A stretch of DNA of 64,000 nt from Salinibacterium amurskyense (GTDB lineage Bacteria; Actinomycetota; Actinomycetes; Actinomycetales; Microbacteriaceae), in the NCBI RefSeq assembly GCF_002797685.1, contig NZ_PGFH01000003.1:1-64000 (forward strand). Direction: 5' to 3'. Below, piece by piece: positions 17,802-26,120 of the stretch. The translations under genes and the position numbers were made by a program. The notes beneath the pieces are model-generated. The model saw only the letters and a list, made by a program, of their open reading frames with translations, was not told the DNA's origin and did not search any database. The first letter of the stretch is position 1, and every line of letters starts with the position of its first letter.

Positions 17802-17909
17802 ATGGACGACCCTCCCTCTAGTCGTCGCCGGAGCCACGCTCCGTGCGACCATCACTTATTTTTCGCCCGTTCTCTACCTACCTCCGCGGCTGGAGGTGAT
17901 CTGTCATGA
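17802..17909 (+). CDS. Leader peptide of CNNM/CorC operon, putative Mg2+ sensor
   Basis: A 35-codon ORF between a TATACT -10 and the CNNM gene. Its product starts MDDPPSSRRR and ends AAGGDLS. The stop TGA overlaps the ATG of the next gene (ATGA). Two inverted repeats lie inside it: 17821-17848 followed by a T-rich tract, and ACCTCC-N6-GGAGGT (17880-17897), which encloses the Shine-Dalgarno of the next gene. Acidic-proline N-termini make ribosomes fall off at low Mg2+ in enterobacterial MgtL. By analogy this ORF could couple Mg2+ level to CNNM translation (inference). Very small size means coding status is not proven. Confidence 0.65.
   Translation: MDDPPSSRRRSHAPCDHHLFFARSLPTSAAGGDLS
17821..17848 (+). 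other. Hairpin within leader ORF, terminator-like
   Basis: GTCG-N-CGCCGGAGC pairs with GCTCCGTGCGAC across a three-base loop, with one or two bulges. TTATTTTT follows 6 bases later, giving an intrinsic-terminator look inside the leader reading frame. A translating ribosome would melt it. Confidence 0.55.
17880..17897 (+). promoter_or_regulatory. Shine-Dalgarno-sequestering hairpin before CNNM gene
   Basis: ACCTCC (17880-17885) and GGAGGT (17892-17897) form a perfect 6-base stem with a 6-base loop. GGAGGT is the core of the strong Shine-Dalgarno TGGAGGTGATC placed just before ATG 17906. The stem lies within the last codons of the leader ORF, so only a ribosome finishing the leader would open it. 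Confidence 0.75.
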
Positions 17910-19228
17910 ATGAATGGCTTCTCTTCGCCGCTGGCCTCGTGCTGACTGTCGGCACCGGCTTCTTCGTCGCCTCCGAATTCGCGCTCGTGAACCTCGACCG
18001 TTCAGACCTCGAAGCTCGTCAAGAGCGTGGCGAAAAGCGACTCGCAACCACCATCGCGGCGCTCAAGCACACCTCGACTCACCTCTCGAGTGCTCAGCTC
18101 GGCATCACTCTGACGACACTGCTCGCGGGCTACACCCTCGAACCTGCTTTCAGCACCTGGCTAGAGGCACCGCTCGGTACCGTCTTGCCTGACGCAGCAG
18201 TGACCATCATCGCGAGCATCCTGGCCGTCACCTTTGCCACACTGCTGTCGATGATCGTTGGCGAGCTCGTGCCGAAGAACTTCGCGCTTGCACTCCCGCG
18301 AGCGACAGCCAAGTTCGTCGTTCCCTTTCAGGTGCTCTTCACGACGGTGTTCAAACCCGCCGTCAGCCTGCTCAACAACACGGCAAACGGCATCCTTCGT
18401 TCTGTAGGAATCGAGCCGAAAGAAGAACTTTCTGGCGCCCGCACCGCTGAAGAACTGACCTCGCTTGTGCGCCGCTCGGCCAGCCAAGGCAGTCTCGAAG
18501 CCGACACCGCAACGCTGTTGGCACGCACGCTGGCCTTTGCCGATCACACAGCGCAAGACGTGATGACTCCGCGACCACGGGTCGACAGCATCGACCGCAC
18601 CGACAGCGCTCAAGACGTGATCGACCTCGCCAAGCGCACCGGTTTCTCTCGCTTCCCGGTAATCGACGACAGCATCGACGATGTTGTGGGTCTCGTACAC
18701 ATCAAGCAAGCCGTTGCGGTGCCCCACAAGAAGCGTGCCGACGTGCCCGTTTCGGCTCTGCAGACCGAAGCGCTCCAAGTGCCAGAAACGATGCGACTGG
18801 ATGCCCTGCTCGCCGAACTGCGTGGCCGCGGTTACCAAATGGCCGTCGTCGTTGACGAATACGGCGGAACCGCCGGAGTCGCGACGCTCGAAGACCTCGT
18901 GGAAGAACTCGTCGGTGAAGTCTCCGATGAACATGACCGCTCGAAGGCCGACGTAGTCCGTTCTCGCGACTGGTTTACCTTCCCCGCAATTCTGCGCCCG
19001 GATGAGCTCCTCGAGCGCACCGGCGTTGAAGTTCCCGAAGAAGGCCCCTACGAAACCGTGGCCGGTTGGCTCATGAGCGAGCTCGGTCGCGTTCCGCGCA
19101 CGGGCGACACGATTACCGCCGCAGGCGGAGTGTTCCGCATTGAACGACTGGAAGGTCGACGCATCGACCGCGTGAGGTTTACCCCTGATCCGATTGTCAC
19201 CGCTACCGATGCCGAGGTGGTGAGCTAA
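17906..19228 (+). CDS. CNNM/CorC family transporter, copy 1 (hemolysin-like)
   Basis: A 440-residue membrane protein with a CNNM (DUF21) transmembrane domain (about 1-190), a pair of CBS domains (about 205-330, starting at TAQDVMTPRPRVDSI) and a C-terminal CorC_HlyC domain (about 345-425). The family moves Mg2+ (and possibly Co2+); related MpfA proteins export Mg2+ in Firmicutes. ATG 17906 overlaps the leader ORF stop and follows a very strong Shine-Dalgarno held in a hairpin. Its stop overlaps the next start (TAATG), so both CNNM copies are co-translated. Confidence 0.9.
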   Translation: MNEWLLFAAGLVLTVGTGFFVASEFALVNLDRSDLEARQERGEKRLATTIAALKHTSTHLSSAQLGITLTTLLAGYTLEPAFSTWLEAPLGTVLPDAAVTIIASILAVTFATLLSMIVGELVPKNFALALPRATAKFVVPFQVLFTTVFKPAVSLLNNTANGILRSVGIEPKEELSGARTAEELTSLVRRSASQGSLEADTATLLARTLAFADHTAQDVMTPRPRVDSIDRTDSAQDVIDLAKRTGFSRFPVIDDSIDDVVGLVHIKQAVAVPHKKRADVPVSALQTEALQVPETMRLDALLAELRGRGYQMAVVVDEYGGTAGVATLEDLVEELVGEVSDEHDRSKADVVRSRDWFTFPAILRPDELLERTGVEVPEEGPYETVAGWLMSELGRVPRTGDTITAAGGVFRIERLEGRRIDRVRFTPDPIVTATDAEVVS

Positions 19229-20262
19229 TGGACGTCTGGGGAATCATCTGGCTATTCGTACTGCTGCTCGTCAACGCTTTCTTCGTTGGCGCGGAATTTG
19301 CCGTTATCTCGGCACGTCGATCGCAGATTGAGCCGCTCGCGGCATCCGGTTCACGTTCGGCAAAGACTGCGTTGTGGGCCATGGAGCACGCGACGCTCAT
19401 GCTCGCGGCCTGCCAACTGGGCATCACGGTGTGTTCGCTGCTGATCCTGAATGTGTCTGAACCTGCGATCCACCACTTGCTTGAAGTGCCGCTTGCGCTG
19501 ACCGGTTTGAGCGAAGAGCTGATCAGCACCATCGCGTTCATCATGGCGCTCATCATCGTCTCGTTCCTGCACGTTGTGCTCGGCGAAATGGTGCCGAAGA
19601 ACCTTTCGTTCTCGGTGCCCGACCGCGCGGTGCTGATTCTGGCTCCGCCACTGGTGTTCATCGCAACAGTGTTCCGCCCGATCATCGTTGCGCTCAACGC
19701 GACAGCGAACGGCATCCTGCGCCTCTTCAAGGTTGAACCCAAGAACGAAGCAAACAGTGTTTTCACGCTCGACGAAGTGGCGACGATCGTCGCACAGTCG
19801 ACGCGCGAAGGCGTACTGACGGATGCCGGTGGCACGCTCACCGGTGCGTTCGAGTTCACGTCGAAAAAGGTTCGCGATGTCGCAATTCCGATGTCGGGGC
19901 TCGTCACGCTGCCCGAGGACGCCGCCCCGGCGGACCTCGAGAAGGCTGTAGCTCAACGAGGGTTCTCGCGCTACATCCTGCTGAACGATGCAGGGGAGCC
20001 CACCGGCTACCTTCACCTCAAGGATGTAATCGATCTCGACGAGAGCGAGTTCCACGAGCCTGTTCCGCCCAAGCGGATTCGCCAGCTCATTTCGATGTAC
20101 TGCGAAACCGACCTCGAAGATGCCCTCGCGACTATGCGTCGCTCGGGCGTTCACGTGGCGCGCAGCTTCGATGCCACAGGCGAGACCACCGGTGTGCTGT
20201 TCCTCGAGGACATCATCGAAGTGCTCGTCGGCGAAGTGCAAGACGCCACCCGGCGTCGCTAA
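19228..20262 (+). CDS. CNNM/CorC family transporter, copy 2
   Basis: A 344-residue relative of the upstream gene: a DUF21 membrane domain (about 1-185) with FVGAEFAVISARRS and a CBS pair (about 200-330, starting KVRDVAIPMSGLV). It is about 95 residues shorter because the C-terminal CorC_HlyC domain is missing. Its start shares a base with the upstream stop (TAATG). Paired long and short CNNM genes in one operon are common in actinobacteria and suggest that the two proteins act together, perhaps as a heterodimer (inference). Confidence 0.88.
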   Translation: MDVWGIIWLFVLLLVNAFFVGAEFAVISARRSQIEPLAASGSRSAKTALWAMEHATLMLAACQLGITVCSLLILNVSEPAIHHLLEVPLALTGLSEELISTIAFIMALIIVSFLHVVLGEMVPKNLSFSVPDRAVLILAPPLVFIATVFRPIIVALNATANGILRLFKVEPKNEANSVFTLDEVATIVAQSTREGVLTDAGGTLTGAFEFTSKKVRDVAIPMSGLVTLPEDAAPADLEKAVAQRGFSRYILLNDAGEPTGYLHLKDVIDLDESEFHEPVPPKRIRQLISMYCETDLEDALATMRRSGVHVARSFDATGETTGVLFLEDIIEVLVGEVQDATRRR

Positions 20263-20289
20263 CGACGTTCTCAACTATCGTTGTCATCC

Positions 20290-21147
20290 ATGGATGCTGA
20301 GTCGATGTGGAGTGCTGCTGACGCGGCACGCCACATCGCTCTGCCCCGGGAAAGCGACGACAAGTACTCCCGCGGTGTACTCGGCCTGATCACCGGATCG
20401 GCCCAGTACCCGGGCGCCGCCGTGTTGGGGGTCGAGGCCGCCGCGCGTACGGGTGTGGGCATGATTCGCTACCTCGGAGCGCAGCGTGCTCAAGACCTTA
20501 TTCTGCAGCGACGCCCCGAAGCCGTGATGGTCGATGGCAGGGTGCAAGCGTGGCTCATCGGTTCGGGCATGGATCATGCCGCGAGAGAGCCGGATGCCGA
20601 ACGCCACATCACTGCTGCGCTCGGCCAGAACGTACCGCTTGTGCTCGACGGGGGAGCGCTCGACGTGGTGCACCGGGTCACCACGCCCACCGTGATCACG
20701 CCGCACTACCGCGAACTGGGCCGGTTGCTCGACGAACCCACGGAGTCAATCGCGGCAACCCCGCGCGACTGGGCGGAATCCGCCGCCACCCAACTCGGCT
20801 GCACTGTGCTGCTGAAGGGGCACACGACGTACGTGTCCGACGGCACGACGACGGCCGCGATTGCAGCTGCTCCCGCGTGGTTGGCTACCGCCGGCGCCGG
20901 AGACGCGCTTGGCGGCATCCTGGGGGCCCTCGTGGCCACTCATAGCCCTGCGGTGCTGGCAAACCCCGCACTACTCGTGGGGCTCGCTGCCACAGCCTCC
21001 TATGTGCACGGGCGCGCGGCAGCTCTCGCGAGCGACGGCGGCCCACTCACCATTCTTGATCTGTGCAGCAATGTCTCCCGGGTCGTCGCTGAACTTGCCG
21101 CGGCCTGCACGGACGCGGTCGCGACTGACACCCGACCGCAGTGCTGA
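20290..21147 (+). CDS. nnrD: ADP-dependent NAD(P)H-hydrate dehydratase
   Basis: A 285-residue YjeF C-terminal-domain (carbohydrate-kinase-like) enzyme that repairs hydrated NADH and NADPH using ADP. Seen: RESDDKYSRGVLGLITGS near the start, TPTVITPHYRELGRLL, LLKGHTTYVSDG and the nucleotide site GAGDALGGILGALVA (about 203-217). The epimerase half of the bifunctional enzyme is absent. ATG 20290 is chosen; a TTG three codons earlier (20281) is possible. The stop overlaps the next start (GTGCTGA). Confidence 0.88.
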   Translation: MDAESMWSAADAARHIALPRESDDKYSRGVLGLITGSAQYPGAAVLGVEAAARTGVGMIRYLGAQRAQDLILQRRPEAVMVDGRVQAWLIGSGMDHAAREPDAERHITAALGQNVPLVLDGGALDVVHRVTTPTVITPHYRELGRLLDEPTESIAATPRDWAESAATQLGCTVLLKGHTTYVSDGTTTAAIAAAPAWLATAGAGDALGGILGALVATHSPAVLANPALLVGLAATASYVHGRAAALASDGGPLTILDLCSNVSRVVAELAAACTDAVATDTRPQC

Positions 21148-22463
21148 CCCGTCATGCGGTCAGCGCCATCGGGCTCTGGCTGCTCTTCATCGCGGCTCAC
21201 CTCTGGCTCGGGCTGCTCAATCTCCACGGCCCCGGTAATCCGTTCGGTGACGTCACCATCGTTTACGCGGGGTGGGCGCAGCAGGCGTACGCCGCGGGCA
21301 TTGTTGTGGGCGTGGACATCCCGTGGGTATATCCGCTGCTGGCCATTGTGCCGATCTTGGCATCGGTGAGCTTTGGCATCGAACTCATCGGCGCGACCTG
21401 GCTGACGCTCGTCATGCTGCTCAATCTCGTGGCGCTCGGCTTTCTCACCCGCTGGGGCCGCTCGCGTTCGGGTGTGATCATCGGATGGTGGTGGCTGGCC
21501 TTCCTCGTGGCCCTCGGCCCGATCGCGCTCGGCCGCATCGATGCCGTCACCGTCGCGATCGCCATGGTCGGAGTACGCCTCGTGACGACTCACCCTCGCG
21601 TTGCCGGAGTAGTTCTTGCCTGTGCCACGTGGGTGAAAGTGTGGCCCGCAGCGCTGATTCTGGCTGCGTTCATTGCCCTGCGTGAGCGTTGGGCGGTCGC
21701 AATCGCAGCAGCGGGAACCACGGCGACCGTCGTCGTCTTCGCCCTGCTGGCCGGGTCGGGCGGCAACGTATTCAGCTTCGTGACCGAGCAAACGGGCCGA
21801 GGCATCCAAATCGAATCCCCGGTCGCGGGCATCTGGCTCTGGCAGATCGTAGCGAAAGTGCCAGATTCGTTTGTGTACTACGACTCGAGCATTCTGACCT
21901 TCCAAGTCGCCGGTCCGGGAGTGGATGCCGTGGCTGCGATCATGACGCCGTTGCTGGCTCTGGTGGTGCTCACGATTGCCGCGCTCGGAATCCGCGCCGC
22001 CCGCACCACAGCGCGCCACGGAGGCAGCGCGCTACCGGTGCTCGCGCCCCTGAGCCTCGCCCTCGTTCTTGCCCTCATCGTCGTAAACAAAGTCGGCTCA
22101 CCGCAGTTCGTGTCGTGGTTGGCGGTGCCCGTTGTGCTTGGACTTCTCAGCTCCACAATGCACTCCAGCTCCAGCTCCAGCTCACCTTTGAGCGACGGCA
22201 TTCGCGCCCACACGAGCTTTCGGATGCCGGCAACGCTGAGCATCGCCATCGCCGTGCTCACGCAGCTCGTGTACCCGTTCTTCTATGACCGCTTGCTCTT
22301 CGCCGATCCGCTTCTGGTGGCGATCGTGAGCGCACGCAATCTGCTCTTGGTGACCCTGATGGTGTGGGCGATCGTCGAGCTCGTGAGGCTTGGTCGCCCG
22401 GCTTTCAGGCTTCCTCACGCCACCCCATCCACCGAAAGCCCTATGGCAAAGGAGTCAGCATGA
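21141..22463 (+). CDS. GT87-like integral membrane glycosyltransferase (DUF2029)
   Basis: A 440-residue very hydrophobic protein with about ten membrane segments and the features of the DUF2029/GT-C family: a first outside loop with an acidic residue (GNPFGDVTIVYAGW), PWVYPLL, and GRIDAVTVAIAM. Family members in actinobacteria use polyprenyl-phosphate mannose to build cell-envelope lipoglycans; the acceptor here is unknown. A Ser run (about 336-341) comes from a CCAGCT DNA repeat. It starts at GTG 21141, overlapping nnrD, and overlaps the next gene (ATGA), so all three are one transcript. Confidence 0.78.
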   Translation: MLTRHAVSAIGLWLLFIAAHLWLGLLNLHGPGNPFGDVTIVYAGWAQQAYAAGIVVGVDIPWVYPLLAIVPILASVSFGIELIGATWLTLVMLLNLVALGFLTRWGRSRSGVIIGWWWLAFLVALGPIALGRIDAVTVAIAMVGVRLVTTHPRVAGVVLACATWVKVWPAALILAAFIALRERWAVAIAAAGTTATVVVFALLAGSGGNVFSFVTEQTGRGIQIESPVAGIWLWQIVAKVPDSFVYYDSSILTFQVAGPGVDAVAAIMTPLLALVVLTIAALGIRAARTTARHGGSALPVLAPLSLALVLALIVVNKVGSPQFVSWLAVPVVLGLLSSTMHSSSSSSSPLSDGIRAHTSFRMPATLSIAIAVLTQLVYPFFYDRLLFADPLLVAIVSARNLLLVTLMVWAIVELVRLGRPAFRLPHATPSTESPMAKESA

Positions 22464-22771
22464 TCGTCGCATTCTCAATCGCACCCAGTGGTGGTTCGGA
22501 TGGAACCGATTCGGTTCACGATGCGGTCGCCGCAGCCGTCAAGGTCGTCCGCGACTCGGGGCTGCCCAACCAGACTGATTCGATGTTCACGACCATCGAG
22601 GGAGACTGGGATGAAGTGTTCGCGGTCGTCAAAGCCGCGACCGAAGCAGTCGGCCAGTTTGGGTCGCGCGTTTCGCTCGTGCTGAAGGCCGACATCCGCC
22701 CCGGTCGTACTGGCGAAATGACCGGAAAGGTCGAGCGCCTCGAGCAAGCGATCATTCGCGCCGAGAGCTAA
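22460..22771 (+). CDS. Thiamine-binding protein (MTH1187/YkoF-like)
   Basis: A 103-residue ferredoxin-fold protein of the MTH1187 family, whose members bind thiamine or its parts. Seen: MIVAFSIAPSGG start, SDSVHDAVAAAVKVVRDSGL-type helix, SMFTTIEGDWDEVFAVV and the closing TGKVERLEQAI. ATG 22460 overlaps the previous stop by 4 bases and follows AAAGGAG. It ends before a strong two-way hairpin. Confidence 0.82.
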   Translation: MIVAFSIAPSGGSDGTDSVHDAVAAAVKVVRDSGLPNQTDSMFTTIEGDWDEVFAVVKAATEAVGQFGSRVSLVLKADIRPGRTGEMTGKVERLEQAIIRAES

Positions 22772-22799
22772 CCAGCCAGCGCACTGCTGCCGCACAACA

Positions 22800-22838
22800 C
22801 AATCGCCCTGACCCACACGAGTGGGGTCAGGGCGATTG
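22800..22838. terminator. Bidirectional terminator
   Basis: CAATCGCCCTGACC-CAC pairs with GTG-GGGTCAGGGCGATTG, with one bulged base, between the thiamine-binding gene and the convergent response regulator. Confidence 0.88.
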
Positions 22839-22883
22839 GTGTTAAGCGTGGTGCCGAAAGATGCAGCCTACAAAGGGTGTGGC

Positions 22884-23555
22884 TTAGAGGTGGTGCATCG
22901 TGTCGGTCTCGATCAGGATGCCGTCTTCAAGAGCGCGCTTACGCAGTGCAACCTTGGTCCCGACATCGAAGCCCGCGACGCGGTACTTCTCGCGAATGCG
23001 CTTGAGGTAGCTCTTGGCGGTCTCTTCGGAGATGCTGAGTTGGTACGCCACCGACTTGACCGGCTCGCCGCCGCCGTAGAGCGCCATGACGCGACGCTCT
23101 TGAGCGCTGAGCTTGGGAGCGCCACCGATCTCGTCGGCGTTGATGGCCAAGTCGAGTTCGGCGGAGATGAACGACTCGCCCTTCGACGCTGCGCGGATCG
23201 CTTCAACGATCATGTCGGCGTCTTCGCTCTTGACGAGGTACCCGAGCGCGCCAGCAGCTAGGGCTTCGCGCACCACGTTCGGCTCAGAGTAGGTGCTCAT
23301 GAGGACGACGCGAACGTTCATCGACTTGAGGGTGTTGATCTTGAGCGAGACGGGGATGTTGTCTTTGAGGTCGAGGTCGAGCAATACGACGTCGACGGGG
23401 AACTCAGGGTGAATGGTGAGTTCGGGCCAGGTGGGAACGGCAACGACCATATCGATGTCTTCCGCAGCCTTGCGGATCCACTCGGTGAGCGCACCGAGCA
23501 GCATTCGGTGGTCGTCAACGAGTGCGAGCCGGATGCGCTTTGTTGGTTCAGTCAC
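22884..23555 (-). CDS. NarL/LuxR-type response regulator
   Basis: A 223-residue two-domain regulator. The receiver domain (1-125) has the acidic pair in LVDDHRMLL, the phosphate-accepting Asp in VVLLDLDL (about residue 60) and Lys in YLVKSED. A LuxR-type helix-turn-helix follows (SAQERRVMALYGGGEPVKSVAYQL, about 151-174; then EETAKSYLKRIREKY). The end of the domain (YRVAGFDVGTKVALRKRAL) departs from the usual LuxR consensus. It is the third gene after a histidine kinase and an odd membrane protein and starts with a GAGGAA ribosome site, so it is the likely kinase target. Confidence 0.88.
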   Translation of the reverse strand: MTEPTKRIRLALVDDHRMLLGALTEWIRKAAEDIDMVVAVPTWPELTIHPEFPVDVVLLDLDLKDNIPVSLKINTLKSMNVRVVLMSTYSEPNVVREALAAGALGYLVKSEDADMIVEAIRAASKGESFISAELDLAINADEIGGAPKLSAQERRVMALYGGGEPVKSVAYQLSISEETAKSYLKRIREKYRVAGFDVGTKVALRKRALEDGILIETDTMHHL

Positions 23556-23592
23556 GGTGAATTCCTCTGGTAGATCGTCTTATCTTACGAAT

Positions 23593-24846
23593 TTATTGGT
23601 CTGCTGGGTTATCGACAAGGCATTCGATGTCGAGACGCACGCTCGAGTTCTCGATGGAGTCGGTGTAGGTTCCGACCTTCGCGACTGCCTCCCACGTTGA
23701 AGCATCGACTCGATTTCGTGCAACTCCGCTCGACGTGATCGAAATACCGACCGCCACTTTGTCTTCGAAGCCGGGCGCCAAAACGGTAGTTGATGGCGCG
23801 ATTGTGATGTGGACGGAGTTTTTGGCTCCGCGCTTCGTGGTGTCGGTGACAAACAGCCAGGCGGTGGAGAGCAGGCCGTCTCGCTGCACCGGGTCGAGGA
23901 GGCCAGCAAGGCTGCCCTTGTCAGTGAGCGTGACTGATTTGCCGAGCAGGTCGGACTCGGTGATGGCGTGGTACAGCCAGGTTTCGCGACGCCCCTCGAT
24001 GAGGTGCAGTCGCAATTCCGTAGCAAGCGACGCCGCTGTGGATGCGATTTTGGGTTCCAGCGGCAGCTTGGTGGTGCCATTCGCTACGGAGTCGAGCAGC
24101 TTTTCGGCGGCAAGGTCGAGACGAGCCAGTTCTTCGGATGCCATCATGCCGACCGCAAAGCGAGGTGCGGTGAGCGTGCTCTGCACCAGCACTCGGTCGA
24201 GTTCCACTTGCACAAGTTGCCGGAAGTTCGTGATGAGCGAGAGGCCGATCACGGTGGGCAACACGGCGAAGGCGACCGTGGTCACCTGGGGTGCGAGGTT
24301 ATCGGTCGTCAGCGGAACGTTGATCAGGATGACCGCGGTCAGGCCAACGCCGACGACAGAGACCGCAACGATGAGCTCAGTGGTGGGGCGCACTGTGAGA
24401 ACGAGCAGCAACGCCATTCCTGCAGCGACTGCCGCCGTGGCGTAGCCGCCGATGTCGTGGAGCTCCCAGACCGCGTAAATGTCGAGAGCCATCACGGCGG
24501 CAAGACCGACGACGAACAAGTAGAAGATCCACTGCGGAAGCTGTCCGCTCGTGAGCTGAACGATGGTGATGGTCGCCGCAATGAGCAGAACGAGGAGACC
24601 CCAGGCCACCGCAGCAATGATCGGGTTGGGATAGATGTCCCATTGGATGACGAGCCAGACGAGCCCGTAGATGGCACGGAGGCTGACGAGAATAGCGGCG
24701 CCGACGCCGACGAAACCGGTGCCGAGGCTGGTGAGTCGGGGGCTGTCATCCCGAGCAAGGCGACGAACTGTGGCGTTCTTAGAGTGGCGACCCTTCTCGC
24801 CGACGATGACGCCGAGAGTGTTCTCTTCGGGGGGAGCGTAGGTCAT
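23593..24846 (-). CDS. Membrane protein of two-component operon, possible degenerate sensor
   Basis: I do not recognise a named family. The 417-residue chain has about six hydrophobic helices (about 40-215), then a cytoplasmic part with an alpha-helical SLATELRLHLIEGRRETWLYHAI stretch and a beta-rich end. That arrangement resembles a NarX-type kinase, but I cannot see a phosphate-accepting His motif or the N and G boxes of an ATPase. It starts at ATG 24846, overlapping the kinase stop by 4 bases (ATGA), and lies between kinase and regulator. It may be a pseudokinase or signal partner (inference). Confidence 0.72.
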   Translation of the reverse strand: MTYAPPEENTLGVIVGEKGRHSKNATVRRLARDDSPRLTSLGTGFVGVGAAILVSLRAIYGLVWLVIQWDIYPNPIIAAVAWGLLVLLIAATITIVQLTSGQLPQWIFYLFVVGLAAVMALDIYAVWELHDIGGYATAAVAAGMALLLVLTVRPTTELIVAVSVVGVGLTAVILINVPLTTDNLAPQVTTVAFAVLPTVIGLSLITNFRQLVQVELDRVLVQSTLTAPRFAVGMMASEELARLDLAAEKLLDSVANGTTKLPLEPKIASTAASLATELRLHLIEGRRETWLYHAITESDLLGKSVTLTDKGSLAGLLDPVQRDGLLSTAWLFVTDTTKRGAKNSVHITIAPSTTVLAPGFEDKVAVGISITSSGVARNRVDASTWEAVAKVGTYTDSIENSSVRLDIECLVDNPADQ

Positions 24847-26078
24847 CGGGGAACCTCCAGCACCACGGTCGTGCCTGAGCCGGGGGTCGAGAACAAGCGG
24901 GCCTGACCGCCGACCTCTTTGAGACGAGCAACAACCGACTCCTTGAAACCGAGGCTTGCTGAATCGACGTCGTCGAGAATGAAGCCAACGCCAGAGTCGG
25001 TGATCATCGCCCGAACGGTTTTTTCGTCTTCGGTGATGGTGACGTGCGCTTCGGTGACTCCCGAGTGGCGACGAACGTTCTCGAGGCACTCAGCGAGCGC
25101 GAGCAAGAAAGCGTCGAGAACATCGCTGGGTAGGAGTACCTGACCGGTGCCGTGCCAGCTGACTTCGAGCCCCATGCGTCCGAAGCGTTGCTTGACCGAT
25201 TCCAGCGTCGTGCCGAGAACGGTTTCGCTGACGGGGGCGCTGAGGTTGTAGTCACCGGAGGCCTGCGGCGTGGGGGTTGCCCCTAGACGCAATTGGCGTA
25301 GCAGGCGAGCGTCATCCCCGGCTTGCTGGCGCATGGCCTCCGCGGAGACGCCGACCCCGGAGTGGGCGAGCAGCGTGAGCGTCGCCAAGACAGTGTCGTG
25401 CAGCAGGCGGGCACCCTGGCGGCGCTGAGCTTCCGTCTCGCTGGCTTGCCGTTCAGCGCGGTGTGCGCGCCCGATGCTCGCGATGCGGCGAACGGCCTGC
25501 GGAACACCGGAGCTGATCCAGAATCCGATGAGCGCCGCGAGAATCCAGCCGAAAACCAGAAGAGCCAGCGTGCGCACGGGAGTCTGGAACGGCTCCATCG
25601 AAATGACGGTGACGCTCGAGACTGTCGCAAAACTCACGAGCAAAACGATGCGGCGGATGAGAGTGGTCGTCAGCACGATCGCGAGGCAGGCGAGCGACGC
25701 CGACGACAGTTGCGCGACAGCGGAGAGGCCGGCCTGGGTGGGCCCACCGGGAGTGCCAGCGACGAGCAGAATTACGATGCTGCCCGCAATGAACGAGGGA
25801 ATGACCCAGCCGAGGGAGCGGCTGTTCCCCATCTGAAATTGCACTACAGCCATGACCGCATACAACGGGAGACAGAGGAACAGGGTGACCGTCGCGACGG
25901 CTCCGGGGATGCTCAAGCAGATGACCGATACGGTCAGAAAGCTGAGGCTCGCTACGCGCGCAGTGCGCTGCAGTAGGCGATCCCGTTCTTTAGCGATGAG
26001 GTCCATTTGGGGCAATGTTTGCACATTTCGTCCCTCTATCGGGGGTGACGCACCGCCTTTCGCATGAGGAAACGCCAT
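24843..26078 (-). CDS. Sensor histidine kinase, NarL-system type
   Basis: A 411-residue membrane kinase. Five or six hydrophobic helices (about 44-190) lead to the dimerisation segment with the phosphate-accepting His in ARLLHDTVLATLTLL (about H227), followed by the ATPase with LAECLENVRRHS (N box), ITDSGVGF (G1) and GSGTTVVLEV (G2). There is no large outside sensing domain, so the signal is probably in or near the membrane. The start could be ATG 26078 or ATG 26006 (MDLIAKERDRL). It is the first gene of a kinase-membrane protein-regulator operon. Confidence 0.88.
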   Translation of the reverse strand: MAFPHAKGGASPPIEGRNVQTLPQMDLIAKERDRLLQRTARVASLSFLTVSVICLSIPGAVATVTLFLCLPLYAVMAVVQFQMGNSRSLGWVIPSFIAGSIVILLVAGTPGGPTQAGLSAVAQLSSASLACLAIVLTTTLIRRIVLLVSFATVSSVTVISMEPFQTPVRTLALLVFGWILAALIGFWISSGVPQAVRRIASIGRAHRAERQASETEAQRRQGARLLHDTVLATLTLLAHSGVGVSAEAMRQQAGDDARLLRQLRLGATPTPQASGDYNLSAPVSETVLGTTLESVKQRFGRMGLEVSWHGTGQVLLPSDVLDAFLLALAECLENVRRHSGVTEAHVTITEDEKTVRAMITDSGVGFILDDVDSASLGFKESVVARLKEVGGQARLFSTPGSGTTVVLEVPR

Positions 26079-26120
26079 TTTTTGACTAACACGCGAGTCT
26101 TCGGGCGATTCTCAGCAGGG

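Noticed and set aside
17760-17905. M-box (ykoK) Mg2+ riboswitch before the CNNM genes
   Set aside because: The GGTGAGGCTCC-type core of the M-box is not present. The leader ORF with its hairpins fits better.
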